DNA of 64,000 nucleotides from Desulfobacter hydrogenophilus (GTDB lineage Bacteria > Desulfobacterota > Desulfobacteria > Desulfobacterales > Desulfobacteraceae), in the NCBI RefSeq assembly GCF_004319545.1, contig NZ_CP036313.1:4156501-4220500 (forward strand), given 5' to 3'. This document shows positions 7,514-18,200 of this stretch, piece after piece (the first letter of the stretch is position 1; every line of letters begins with the position of its first letter). Under the pieces are notes generated by a model. It searched no databases. It was not told where the DNA came from and saw nothing but the letters and a program-made list of their open reading frames with translations. The position numbers and the translations under genes were made by a program.

Positions 7514-10012
7514 TTAAAAGTCGAAATCGCTGGTAAATGAGCGCCGCATCAAGTACCGGAGCGTCTTGTATTCTTTATAATGTGACGTCCCCGCATGCTT
7601 TTCCTCTAAACGAAGAATGACCTCCTGACCGTTGACGTCGTCGGCCTTACGGGTCAGTACAAAGCGTACCTGTAGTTCTCGTTCCCGGGGATTATCCGAG
7701 TATAGGTCGAAGGTAAGGTCGTGGCTGTCGGAGATCAGGTCACCTGCCTCCGTATAGATACCAGCCCGCAGCACACGCGGCTGGATTTTATCCGTTACTG
7801 GTCCGGCCTGGTACATGGTCACCGCCAATTGCCCGGAGGTAATCACCGAGCTGGCTCCGCGTAGTATATCCACCTCGACGGTGGTCACATCACTTTTGCG
7901 CCTTTTATTAATCTTTAGTACCGGGATCACCACCTCCTGCAACGATGCTCCGCCATGCACAAAGCGAGAGCCTGAACCCTTCAGGCGCAGGCGGTTAATC
8001 GACTTGGGAATCTGCACCTCCACCTCACCAGTAAGGCCAAGTTGCTCGGAGGTGAACTTGTGCAGGCTATGTGCTTCGGCAAGTCCCTTGCCCAGCACGA
8101 AGCGGCGGTCACGAAACAGAATATGATCGCCCTCGGCATCCACTCCGGAAAAGTCACTTTCATCAATAGCTCGGTTTTGGTAGATGAAGCCGTGATCAGC
8201 AGTAACTAAGAAGTTGTATAAATTGGCATTGTTTAGTTTTTTGATTAGACGAATGAGTTCTTGCAGGCTGTCTTCTACTGCTTCGAAAACCCGCTCCTCA
8301 GACTCCCGCTTGTCTCCGGTGGCGTCGATTCGGTTATGGTAGACGTAGATCACGTCATGATCGCGTACCAGCGCCCGGCAGTCGTCTCCCCTCATAGCCA
8401 TCAATTCATCGGCCTTGCAGGCCGTTGCACGAGCCCCCGCGGATTGACCGAGAATCTTGATGCGGTTTGCCGTTCCCTGAGAGCTTTGCCCATCTACCAA
8501 CACACTGCCGGTTTCGTTGTTAGCAATCGCCAGCACCTCATTGGGCAGTAGCGCCGCCATACCGAGCTGAGTGTAGCTGGGCAGCATTGAAAGTGCTGGT
8601 TCCAGTTCAGCACTGTACCGATCTTCCTGGCGGATGAGACTCAGCAGCTCATCTCCGATTTCATAGCGCATGGCATCGGAGATAATCACGCAGATCTTGT
8701 TGTCCTTGCGCAGGAAGGGACGCACCCAGTGCTTAAAAAAGGTCTTCTGTTTGATCACTGGAAAGGCTTCCCATTTGGATGCCTCATCAACAAAAGTCTG
8801 GAAGCGGTCTCCCAGCTTGAGCAGGTAATTGTTGGCGTAGAGATTTTCAATCTGATCAGTGAGGCTGCCTATCAGTGATGCCTGCCCAGACATGCGCACG
8901 TGAAATGTGAACTTGCGGTAGAGTTGATCGAGCCGGTACCAGAATCGGCTGTAGCGTTGAACGCCTTCGGCCAGACTGTCCATGGTGAGTTTAACCTCGG
9001 CCAGGGCATGGGTAAACTGGGCCGCGTAATCGACAGTCTCGTACAAATGGCGGTATTCTTTATACCAATGACTTTGCCGCCGCTGGCGGATCCAGAGCGA
9101 TACATCCGGGCTTGTGACCGTGGACGATGCCACAGCCCGGACCAAATCACTGATGATTTTCTGATCGATCAGGCGAAAATAATCCAGTTCCATCAATTCT
9201 CGGAAATCCCGTTTGGCCAGATCCTGTTCAATGCCAAGAACCTCCGCACACTCTCCAGAGAGAGCTTCAAAACCGCCTTCAAACTGACGACTGTCTTTCC
9301 AACGCTTGAGATACACCAAAGCGTCTCCGGTCAGCTTCACCTGACCGTCAGTGCCCATGGCATAGCATGACTTGAATAGCTCGATTGAAAAATCACGGAT
9401 ACCCGGCTCGCCAGACTTGTAGCCATAGCAGCGAGTCATCTGTTCCCAGAGGAACCCATCGAGGTTGCACCGGCCGACCAAGTTGATCTTTGCATCCCTA
9501 CAGTTAGCCAGTTCCTGTAGCAGGTTTTCCACCACCGCATCCATGCGAGGCTCACTGCCTGTGCATACCGCCAGCATCTTCAGGCGAATCTGTCCTGCGG
9601 TGTCGTCTGAGTTCAGCATTTTTTTGAGGGCATCTTTGCGTTTGACTGCCTGGAAAAACTCTGCATGGGCCTGCACTACATCTGTGAACTCCAGGCCAAG
9701 TGCAAGCTCGGACAGCCAGATGGCTACCTGATCAGTGCGGAACTCGCCGTGGGCCAGTTGTACATCCAGTAGCCAGTTATCCATATCAGGAGGCTGAGGG
9801 CCTTCTCGGTAGAGCAGGAATTTCTGTTCTGGCTGTTCTCGCAAAATCCGGTATTTGATGCCGTACTCGTTGTTGGTGAGTTCCAGCTTCTCGACACAGG
9901 GCAGCGACAACGCCTCAAAGTCGCCACGCAGTTCCTGCTTGGCATCATACCAGAAGATTATCCGGTACCGGTCAAAGAGTTTGGTCAGGGCCTTGGCTAT
10001 ACGGTTGTTCAT
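7514..10012 (-). CDS. pglZ: BREX-1 phosphatase-like protein PglZ
   Basis: This 832-residue protein belongs to the alkaline-phosphatase superfamily. The metal-binding motif VIISDAMRYEIGDELLSL is at about residue 441 and LVTADHGFIYQNRA at about 603, both typical of PglZ domains. The N-terminal half is helical, and the C-terminal part is beta-rich (LRLKGSGSRFVHGGASLQEV). Its start overlaps the end of pglX by 4 nt, so translation is coupled. PglZ is a core BREX protein that associates with PglX and is required for both methylation and defence in studied systems. Its length matches PglZ type A. Confidence 0.93.
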   Translation of the reverse strand: MNNRIAKALTKLFDRYRIIFWYDAKQELRGDFEALSLPCVEKLELTNNEYGIKYRILREQPEQKFLLYREGPQPPDMDNWLLDVQLAHGEFRTDQVAIWLSELALGLEFTDVVQAHAEFFQAVKRKDALKKMLNSDDTAGQIRLKMLAVCTGSEPRMDAVVENLLQELANCRDAKINLVGRCNLDGFLWEQMTRCYGYKSGEPGIRDFSIELFKSCYAMGTDGQVKLTGDALVYLKRWKDSRQFEGGFEALSGECAEVLGIEQDLAKRDFRELMELDYFRLIDQKIISDLVRAVASSTVTSPDVSLWIRQRRQSHWYKEYRHLYETVDYAAQFTHALAEVKLTMDSLAEGVQRYSRFWYRLDQLYRKFTFHVRMSGQASLIGSLTDQIENLYANNYLLKLGDRFQTFVDEASKWEAFPVIKQKTFFKHWVRPFLRKDNKICVIISDAMRYEIGDELLSLIRQEDRYSAELEPALSMLPSYTQLGMAALLPNEVLAIANNETGSVLVDGQSSQGTANRIKILGQSAGARATACKADELMAMRGDDCRALVRDHDVIYVYHNRIDATGDKRESEERVFEAVEDSLQELIRLIKKLNNANLYNFLVTADHGFIYQNRAIDESDFSGVDAEGDHILFRDRRFVLGKGLAEAHSLHKFTSEQLGLTGEVEVQIPKSINRLRLKGSGSRFVHGGASLQEVVIPVLKINKRRKSDVTTVEVDILRGASSVITSGQLAVTMYQAGPVTDKIQPRVLRAGIYTEAGDLISDSHDLTFDLYSDNPRERELQVRFVLTRKADDVNGQEVILRLEEKHAGTSHYKEYKTLRYLMRRSFTSDFDF

Positions 10013-13000
10013 TTGCTAAGTCCGGTTATTTTCTTTAAAGCTTTGCCGAATTTGGGGTAGTTGACCTTTACGCCATCATCAAGGTCGATATCTACCTGCT
10101 CGGTGGCCAACGGGTAGAGCACATCGTGCTCGTATTCCTCCATCTCGGCGATCATTTTGGTTATCTTTTCGATCTCCTTGATGGCTCGGGTCTTCTCAGC
10201 TTGGCTACTGCTTGCACTGATGCTGACAGCCTCCAGATGGTTTTTGTGGGAAGTAAGTTTGGTGCTGAACTCGCGCAGGTAGTCGTTGAGTACCACGCTG
10301 ACCGTATCCGGGCGGTATCGGTGCATGTATATTAGCGCGTTAAAGCTGCCCTTGGGGCTTGAAAACAGCCAGTAAATGGGACGCTTCTTGTAGCGTTTCC
10401 AATGGTCGATGTAAAATTCACTGAGAAAATAATTGCGGATGCTGTAGTTGCGTTTGCCCTTAATATTAAGCGCCTTTTCAACAAACTCTAAGTTTTCCTC
10501 GTAGTGGGCCTCACCAAAGGTCACACGCAGGAACTTGCGGAACCGTTCGGCAATGTCATCAGAGAACCAGTCGCCGTTTAGCAAGGGGATGACGTTGTCG
10601 TCATCAGCCTGAAAACGAGGCTCCGAAATCCTTTCCAAATAATTTTCTATACTCTCGCCTTGGTTTGCCAAAATCAGCCCCGGCTTTTCCAACGCGTAAC
10701 GGCCAAACATACAGCCCACAGCATAGGAGACCAACTCGCGCATAGTGTCGGCCAGTAGCAAAGCTTCAAGTTCTTCCTCGCTTTTGTCTTTACCATAGCG
10801 GTAATGCGGGTTACAGGTTAGGGTGATCTCGTTGAGCGGCACCTCGGGTGTAAGCTCATCCTGTAGGCCGTAAGCATTGATAAAAATAAGGTTGTTTTCT
10901 TCCTCCAACCGCTGCATCTCCAGTGCTATCTTTTGCCAATGGGCGCGTAGCTTCTGATAGGTGGCCTTCAGGGTTGGCTCGTGGTAGTCGGGATTTATGA
11001 GAGGCGGACTGGTGAAGCCCCAGGAGATTTCATAGGAATCCCAATCCCTTTTCGAAATGGCAACCAAACTGAATTGTTCGGTTGATCTTCTCTGCACGGT
11101 TAAGGTCGATGGACATTTATATGGTACGCGAGAAAGATCACCAACTTGAAACGTTGAGGTTGGATTAACGCATTTCATGAATGCTGGCATTAGCTTGCTG
11201 CAGAGGAGCGAAAGGATGACATCAATCCTTCCCTCAAAAGTTGGAATGCCAGAAGATCCCTTTACATCGAATAGAAAGCCTTTTGGAGAATACCGGGCTG
11301 CAAATGAATTAGTGGTTATATCTGACCATGTAATGCATTCTTGGAACATGCGGTCTAAATTCTGAATATATCTCGACCAATGTTTGCCGGCATTTCTTTT
11401 CCTGGCGAACTCTTTAAGCTCAAACCCATTATTTTCCCAATTAAGAATAAATGATTGGTTCCCATACCACTTTCTATATGATCCGCCTTTATTGTATGGG
11501 AACCACCTTTGAGGTAACTCCTTAGCAGATTCAATAGAATCGCATGAAAAATAAATCCCTTGAAATGAAACTTCAAACCATTGACGTAAAAATCTATCAT
11601 TGTCTCCAGTATTAAGACCGACCGCTGGTTTGAAAACATCCTTAATTGCAGGAAGAGCCTGAAAGTTACGTCGGAAATTTTGAGACAACCAATATGCTAT
11701 TGGCGCCCCAGTAATTGAAACAAACTCCTTAGCCGAAGTGGAATAAATTGGCCTACTACCTGCCGCTGCGTCAAAAAGCAGATTCTTTTTCTCGTTTTCT
11801 GATCTTCCATCTTTTAAGTCAATAAATCGACCGTAAAGACTTATATTTACAGCATTATGCAAGATGAAGGCGGTTGTAGAAACAACCTCTCCACTGATGC
11901 TGTCGAATGCATTGGTTCCGAGGTGAGCCATATCTTGAACAGGAGCATTTTCAAGAATCTTTCGCCGTAATTTCTCATGACGAGAAAGGAACATCCAACT
12001 CTGCATCGTGATCATGGCGACCGAGCCGAATTTTTTTGAGAGTTCAAGATTGCGCTCAATAAACATAGCAAATAAATCAGATTTGCTATCCGGGTAGTTA
12101 TCCTTGACCCATGCTGATAATTTTGGATTCATCCCCTTACCTCCCATATACGGCGGATTGGCAATCACCACATGGTATTTTGGGCTGAGGTAATCGGCCT
12201 GCCGCAGGGCTTGCAGTACCTTCTGATGGGTCATGTTGAGGAATAGATGCCCGGAAGTGTTTTTTGATTCCAGAGTCTTGAGAATATTGCTCACATCGTT
12301 GGCCTCCGGGCGAATCAGGGATCCGAAGTTATCGGCCTCTTCGAATTGGCGCAGGGTGGATAATAGTTGTACGGTGAACAGGTCATGTCCCAAAAAATCC
12401 GTGTAGTCTTTAAGCTCACCCTCGTCAAACCGGATATTTTCCAGCACGCAGATGTTCGGCTTGATCCTCTTATTGAAGAACCGGCGCTGTTTTGCCCGGG
12501 CCTTCATAGTCAAGGCAAAGGCAGCCAATTCTCCGGCGCGTTCATCAATCTCAATGCCGTAAAGGTTGTGAGTGAGAATCTTCTCCGGGATTTCTGCAGG
12601 TTCGTAGCCTTCCTCCTCATAGATGGCATATAGCAGTTCAAAGGCGTAGGTGAGCATGTGGCCGGAGCCGCAGGCCGGGTCGCAAATTTTGATATCTTCG
12701 GGTGTTGCAATGCGCAAGAAATCAGTTTCAACCTGCTTATCACCCGCAGGGGGGATGTAGTAATCCATCTGCTTAATCAGCTTGGAGTCGGGGCGATTGA
12801 GCAGCCACAGGCGGCCCAAGGAGTTTTCCATCAGGTAGCGCACAATATAATGAGGAGTGAAGAGCTGGGTGGCGGCGGGAATATTATCTGGAGTAATCTT
12901 TTTATTTTTCTTGAGCCCCGTGAACACATCATCTTTCTTCTCAGAGATGTAGAACTGGTAAAGCCAGCCGATCACCTCCACATCCTTACAGACATCGGTT

Positions 13001-13560
13001 GTCATTGCCTCGCGGGTATACGCCAGGATGGAGTTGCCCAAGAGCAGGTCCTCTGGCATCAGCAATTCGGTGTAGTCATCAATACGCTGAAACAGGAACG
13101 GCATGGCCTTATTCCAGAAGTTGCAGGCAGCAACCACCAGCATGCGGTAGGCCTTGCCCTGAGGATCACGGCTGGGCGATTTGCCGTCGAGAAGGGCAAA
13201 GATCTGCTGCCTGGCTTTCTCCGTCACCATCTCCTCATCGATGTACCCCATCTTAGCCTCGGCGAGGATTTCAGGCTGGAATTGCCCCTCAGCAGGAGAC
13301 ACCACGCCGATGCGGCTATATCGGTTGGTATCCATGAAACGCAGGGCACAAAAACGGTTGAACCAGATATAGGCCACCCGTTCAATGACCTGTTCCTTAC
13401 CGTTGGCGTTGATCGCCTCTTCCAACTTCTTGATGGCCTCCGTGCTTCCACGTTGGGCTGCGCTTTTCTCTGCCTGCACCAGTTTTACCTTAGCAGAGAC
13501 TTGCTCCATAAGGCTGCGCCGGGCGAACTGGGCGAATTTTTTGAGTTTTGCTGTTTTCAT
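10009..13560 (-). CDS. pglX: BREX-1 adenine-specific DNA methyltransferase PglX
   Basis: This 1183-residue protein has a large N6-adenine methyltransferase domain. Motif I is ICDPACGSGHMLTYAFELL (about residues 293-311), and motif IV is VVIANPPYMGGKG (about residues 462-474). The middle and C-terminal parts carry the target-recognition region (for example ISWGFTSPPLINPDYHEP). PglX methylates one strand of a short non-palindromic motif to mark host DNA. The sequence cannot tell which motif. It follows the 179-residue gene by 4 nt and overlaps pglZ by 4 nt. Full-length for the family. No homopolymer tract suggestive of phase variation was noticed. Confidence 0.94.
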   Translation of the reverse strand: MKTAKLKKFAQFARRSLMEQVSAKVKLVQAEKSAAQRGSTEAIKKLEEAINANGKEQVIERVAYIWFNRFCALRFMDTNRYSRIGVVSPAEGQFQPEILAEAKMGYIDEEMVTEKARQQIFALLDGKSPSRDPQGKAYRMLVVAACNFWNKAMPFLFQRIDDYTELLMPEDLLLGNSILAYTREAMTTDVCKDVEVIGWLYQFYISEKKDDVFTGLKKNKKITPDNIPAATQLFTPHYIVRYLMENSLGRLWLLNRPDSKLIKQMDYYIPPAGDKQVETDFLRIATPEDIKICDPACGSGHMLTYAFELLYAIYEEEGYEPAEIPEKILTHNLYGIEIDERAGELAAFALTMKARAKQRRFFNKRIKPNICVLENIRFDEGELKDYTDFLGHDLFTVQLLSTLRQFEEADNFGSLIRPEANDVSNILKTLESKNTSGHLFLNMTHQKVLQALRQADYLSPKYHVVIANPPYMGGKGMNPKLSAWVKDNYPDSKSDLFAMFIERNLELSKKFGSVAMITMQSWMFLSRHEKLRRKILENAPVQDMAHLGTNAFDSISGEVVSTTAFILHNAVNISLYGRFIDLKDGRSENEKKNLLFDAAAGSRPIYSTSAKEFVSITGAPIAYWLSQNFRRNFQALPAIKDVFKPAVGLNTGDNDRFLRQWFEVSFQGIYFSCDSIESAKELPQRWFPYNKGGSYRKWYGNQSFILNWENNGFELKEFARKRNAGKHWSRYIQNLDRMFQECITWSDITTNSFAARYSPKGFLFDVKGSSGIPTFEGRIDVILSLLCSKLMPAFMKCVNPTSTFQVGDLSRVPYKCPSTLTVQRRSTEQFSLVAISKRDWDSYEISWGFTSPPLINPDYHEPTLKATYQKLRAHWQKIALEMQRLEEENNLIFINAYGLQDELTPEVPLNEITLTCNPHYRYGKDKSEEELEALLLADTMRELVSYAVGCMFGRYALEKPGLILANQGESIENYLERISEPRFQADDDNVIPLLNGDWFSDDIAERFRKFLRVTFGEAHYEENLEFVEKALNIKGKRNYSIRNYFLSEFYIDHWKRYKKRPIYWLFSSPKGSFNALIYMHRYRPDTVSVVLNDYLREFSTKLTSHKNHLEAVSISASSSQAEKTRAIKEIEKITKMIAEMEEYEHDVLYPLATEQVDIDLDDGVKVNYPKFGKALKKITGLSK

Positions 13561-13564
13561 CTAT

Positions 13565-14104
13565 TTAGGCTCCTCCGGCTGCAGCATCGGCCAAGCGAGT
13601 GACAGGCCATTTCGGGAAGTTTTCGTTCCATTTGTCCACGTTTACGACCTGACAGCTTTTGGCCAGGGCCAGGACCCAGCGGCGTGATGCTTTACCTACA
13701 GGTAACTCCCGCTTCAAAGATTTCTGCATCCGGCTGTTCAAGGCGTTGTCAAAGGTGAGCAGGCAGACGTAGTGAACAGGCTTTTCCACCTTCTGTTCGG
13801 CGTACCGATAGAGGTAGGAATCCCTGAATTTGTATTTCAGATAGTTCTTCAGCCACTTGAAGCTTTTTTGCCGTAGTTTTCTCTCCTCATCAGTCGCCGC
13901 GCCAAGGACGTCGTAAATAGACGAGTCATAATAATCCTTCATTTCCACGTAAACATAGGCTTCTTCAAACTCGGCAACGATGTCAACGCCTTTCATGGGT
14001 ACACCGTGGAATGAGTGTTTTGAGCTGTCCGTCTCGTCAAAAACGAACGCATCCAGAGCATCCTCAAATCGAAATTCGAAACCATCAGCCTCAACAATCT
14101 TCAT
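13565..14104 (-). CDS. Putative PD-(D/E)XK-type nuclease partner of the embedded ATPase
   Basis: I do not recognise this 179-residue protein as a named family. Residues 39-58 read GVDIVAEFEEAYVYVEMKDY. Asp41 is followed after 12 residues by Glu54-Met-Lys56, the spacing of a PD-(D/E)XK nuclease core. A basic helical region follows (ERKLRQKSFKWLKNYLKYKF), and KPVHYVCLLTFD resembles another core strand. The start overlaps the end of the upstream ATPase gene by 4 nt, and pglX follows after 4 nt, so the gene is built into the BREX operon. I infer an effector or subunit acting with the ATPase. It could instead be a non-catalytic accessory protein. Confidence 0.6.
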   Translation of the reverse strand: MKIVEADGFEFRFEDALDAFVFDETDSSKHSFHGVPMKGVDIVAEFEEAYVYVEMKDYYDSSIYDVLGAATDEERKLRQKSFKWLKNYLKYKFRDSYLYRYAEQKVEKPVHYVCLLTFDNALNSRMQKSLKRELPVGKASRRWVLALAKSCQVVNVDKWNENFPKWPVTRLADAAAGGA

Positions 14105-15276
14105 TTACCGAGGCCTCCCATGTCGTTTTCGATCTCCTGGTTGATGAGAAATCCAAAGGCCTCATCAATTGGATTTGGCGTTATCTCCTGATAGTCCTCG
14201 GTGAAGGCAACTTTGATCTCGGATGTTTCCGGGTCACAGTAAAGGCTATGGAAAAGCACATGGTCATCTTTGCCCTTGTCCATGAGCAAGTCGAACCATT
14301 TGAGCAGGACATAGTCATGGGTTGCCAGAATGATCTGCTGGCCGTTGCGTGCCAGCTCCAGCAGGATACGCACGATTCGCTCCATTAGTTTAGGATTCAT
14401 GTTTGACTCAGGTTCATCCCAGAACAGTGGGCCACTCAAACCGGGGAATACTGTTCCGTTGCTCAAGAGTCGATGCAGAATACCAATCTTTCTGAATCCT
14501 TCTGCTGTCATGCTGCTTGAATACAGATGCCCAGTCGTTGCCATGAACTCAGTAACTATGGAATCTTGGTAAATCTGTGCGGCTTTGGCTTGTGTTCGTT
14601 TGGGCGATGGTTTCTCAACATATTTGCCCTCCTGAAAGCAAAAACCACCATTATCCCACTGATAGCGTCCACCGATTAGGTTAACCAATTGTGGAATAAT
14701 TGTGTTAAGACGTGGATCAAGGTTGATTTTGGCCTCTATATCTTCATGAGGAGATTTCATCAATGCATTTGCCAAGTCCACATATCCGTCATCAAAAATA
14801 AGGTCTACAGTGTTTTGATCATGGTTTTCATCGGTCATTCCTTTCACCAGGGAGAGGACTTCCTTGGTCGGGATAAAGATAGCTTCGGCTTGGTACTGCT
14901 CGAAGTTGACACGATCCTGGATGGCCAGCTTCTTGGAATTGTTGAAAAAGGTCGCGGCAATTTCTTGCCCCTGAACGAACCGAGCCGACAGATAGGCCTT
15001 GTCGGTCGCTCCCTGACGATGCATTTTGCCGAATTTGTCATCCAGTGGCATGAAAAGGCGGCACAGCTTGGCTGTCAGCATCTCTTCGATCTCTTTTTCA
15101 CTGGTATCATGTTTGCTTTTAAACATCGGCGCACCAGCGCAAAGGCTGTAGGCTGCCTTGAGCAGATGGGTTTTTCCCGTGCCATTTTCACCAATGATCA
15201 CATTGATCTTGGGTGAAAAATCCAGTGTAAGGTCTTTGAAAACCGTGAAATTCTTCAGTTCGAGTCGTTCAATCAT
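14101..15276 (-). CDS. AAA/ABC-type ATPase (OLD/RloA/RecF-like) embedded in BREX
   Basis: This 391-residue ATPase starts MIERLELKNFTVFKDLTLDF. Walker A is GENGTGKT at residues 29-36. The C-terminal ABC-type block comprises GPLFWDEPESNMNPKLMERI (Walker B and D-loop) and IILATHDYVLLKWF (His switch). This is the AAA_15/AAA_21 architecture of OLD, RloA, AriA and similar defence ATPases. It overlaps brxC upstream and the 179-residue gene downstream by 4 nt each (ATGA). No Toprim domain is fused, so it is not an OLD nuclease itself, and nuclease activity, if any, would come from the partner. This pair is not part of the six core type 1 BREX genes. Confidence 0.82.
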   Translation of the reverse strand: MIERLELKNFTVFKDLTLDFSPKINVIIGENGTGKTHLLKAAYSLCAGAPMFKSKHDTSEKEIEEMLTAKLCRLFMPLDDKFGKMHRQGATDKAYLSARFVQGQEIAATFFNNSKKLAIQDRVNFEQYQAEAIFIPTKEVLSLVKGMTDENHDQNTVDLIFDDGYVDLANALMKSPHEDIEAKINLDPRLNTIIPQLVNLIGGRYQWDNGGFCFQEGKYVEKPSPKRTQAKAAQIYQDSIVTEFMATTGHLYSSSMTAEGFRKIGILHRLLSNGTVFPGLSGPLFWDEPESNMNPKLMERIVRILLELARNGQQIILATHDYVLLKWFDLLMDKGKDDHVLFHSLYCDPETSEIKVAFTEDYQEITPNPIDEAFGFLINQEIENDMGGLGK

Positions 15277-18200
15277 ATTTGAATCCTTTTGCCTTTTCGA
15301 ATTTCTTCCAGCAGTGCCTCACGCATGGATGCAAGATAGCCATCCACATCAGTCTCGTCTGCCAGCCAGGCTTTCTCGAATGAGACCTTTACTGACCGGC
15401 TTGGCACATACTCGATGCGAGGGTCGGGTTTGGGCGGTGGCGTGGGTGTACTGCCTTTATCTGGAGTGCCGGTTCTGCCGGTTTCAGGTGCAGACTTCGG
15501 CGATGGTGCCGGTTGTGCCCAGCTTGTTATCCGAGAGAGCTGACGCTGATATTCGCCTTCTTCAAACCGGCGCAGAGAGTCCCGAATAACGGCAATCAAC
15601 TTCTGACGCCCAATAGAAGCTTTAAATTCGCTGAAAGGTTGGGTGATCTGCTCCTGCTGCTCTCCGTTTAAAGTAGCGAATTCAACCATGCCACAGAGAC
15701 GGCTTTTGAGGTCATCAACCGTCTCCTCGGCGTTGGCAATCTCGGCCCTAATCTGGGCGTCGACTTTCTCCTGTAGGGTTTCGACTTGAGTCTTGACCTG
15801 CTGCATACAATTGCCTTTAAAGCATTCCGGATCGTTTAGGCTGGCGACTACCTGAGTAGCTTCATCACCCTCGATATAGGCAAAGTTGGGTTCCTGGGTT
15901 TGGACAAATTTCCGGGCGTTATCAAAGATCCTTTTCAAAGGTCCGTTCATGAACTTTCGGGCCGAGTCAATGACGCCTTCTTTCATGTCGAGCAGCGTGT
16001 CTTCCTGACGGGGAAGTTCGGTGAGATACCAGGTATATGGCTTGCCGGAGAGTCCTTTAAGTTTTTCAAGCACCGGTGTCAATGTATTCAGAAACGGATA
16101 CTGGGATGCCTGAGCAGCAAGCGGAGTGAGTTGATGTATGAGTTCCTGGAGTGCTGTTCCGGTTTCCAGGCCGAGCGCCTTTGCCTCGGAGGCAGCGGGC
16201 GGGGCGTCGAAGAAGTCCTCAAAAAATTCCTTGAGGACTCGGACTTGAGACGCGGTAAATTCGACTTGGGGTTCCAGTACGACATTGCCGTGACCATGGG
16301 TGTTGCGCAGGGCTCGTTCCAGGTCTCCCTCTTCCAATAAATTGCCGTCGGTACGGACCTCGACCTTACCACGGACACACAGATGGGCCAGGGTGCAAAG
16401 CACGGCAGCGTAGTACCAGCCGTATGGTTTGCGCTCGAATTTTTCCAGCATGTTTTTCAGTGTGGTGCGCACGCCACCCCGGTTATTGCTCTGGATGAAT
16501 GCCAAAAGTTCCTGTTCGGATTCGGCCAGAGCGGTGGCATTATTGCCAAACAGCCCCTGTTGTGAAGCTTTTAGGCATTTGGCAATGTCGTTTTCATTGT
16601 AGGTGATGCCGCGCAGCATGCGAAGGTTTGGATATGTACGGGAGACGAGCTCGTGGAATCCTCCTAACACACGGGTCTGAGTGTCTTTGGAACCGATTTC
16701 GATGTCGGCACCGGCAACGAACAGTTTGGCTTTGCTGATAAGGCTTTGGATGGTCTTTTGAAGTTCGGTATACCGTTCTTGGTTTTGGAAGCCCTTGTCG
16801 GTTAGAATACGTCTAACCGCCTCCTGTTGGGTGATCGAGATGTTTTGGCGGATGTATTTCTCAGTTCGCTTATACATGAGGATGTCACGAACAAGGCGCT
16901 CATCCGCAGGCATCAGGATCAGGAGCTCATCACGTCCCCAACTTTGCATTTTCAGGGTTACTTCATCATCAGTATGTTCGTTGAACGGACTGATGACATG
17001 GATGGTCAGCTCATACTCCCGTCCGTACAGCCGATCATCAAGCTTTTTAGAGAATGGGTAGTCTTGGCCGTTCTCAGTATATCGAATCTTTCGATGTTTG
17101 ATGACGTGGTCAAAAACAATTTTTTCAAGCTCGGCGGCAACATCTGACGACTCCACCTCTGTATTTTTAATTTCCTCCTCGACGTCTTTTTCCTCATCGG
17201 TGAGGTACTCATACAGCTCGCCATTACGTTGCACATAGGTTTGCTGTTCCAGAAGACTTAAGGCCTCTTCGACGCGCGTTCTCAATGCGGGTAGATCCTG
17301 ATTGAAGCAGTCCAGCATCAGGACGCACAGGTTCCGAATCGTCGGTTTAAACTCTTTGACATATTTGACAAGGAATAGCGATTTCAACAAACGGATCGCA
17401 AAGGGGCCATCGAGATGATTCTCAGCTTGGATTATGGCGCGCTGGATGTTGGATTTTAACGCAGTGCGAATCCCCTCAAACATCAGATCAAAGGTAGCCA
17501 ATTGGCCTATTTCATAGTCTCCTATCTGGACAGCTACCTGTTGAAAGACACCCAACATAGAGCGCTCACCCACTGAGCTGTGTTTGCCCTCGAATGCGTT
17601 ATGATGGGACAGATTTTGAATGGCTGACTGGAAGAGTGCAAACTGATACGGAATAAATGGATAACTGTCAATGAAGTGATCGCTATCCTGAAAATTTCGG
17701 TAAGTTTGAGAGCCGTCGGCAAAGTCAAAAAGGGTTTTAAAATTGTTGGACTGGGCCTGATAAATATCCGTTAGGAGGCCAATGCCATCTTCTGTTTTCA
17801 TAAGCAGGCGCTTCTGGATGACCTCTGATACGTCGGCACTGGTTAACTTCATCCTGTTGGCAAATCGGGCCTGGATTTTGGAGAAATCATTACCTTGCTG
17901 TTTCCCCATCTCGCCCACAACCTTCCCCATGTCTTCCTGGGCGGTCACAATGACCCAGGCGCGGCCTCGACATTTGGTTGCCAAACTTTCGGCAATGGTC
18001 TGAAGGTTGGTCATCAGTTTGACGTTCTCAGCAATGTACTGCCCGACCTCATCAACAAAGAAATTCAACCGGAATCCTTTTTGATTCTCTTGACTCGATT
18101 GCCGTTGGATATAAAAATTTATCTGTTCGGCAAAATCTTCTATGGAGACACGGTATTGGCTCCGGTATTTGTCCAGTATTCCTATGGCCTGCGCCTCACC

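Noticed and set aside
8900..9370. 156-codon open frame antisense to pglZ
   Set aside because: Shadow of a clear PglZ coding region; no ribosome-binding site.
12658..13602. 314-codon plus-strand open frame inside pglX
   Set aside because: Antisense shadow of pglX, with Leu/His-rich translation, no SD and no family signal.
13565..15276. PARIS (AriA/AriB) or Gabija system
   Set aside because: The ATPase resembles AriA in class, but the partner is only 179 residues with a PD-(D/E)XK-like pattern rather than a Toprim DUF4435 protein. No UvrD-like helicase (GajB) is adjacent.
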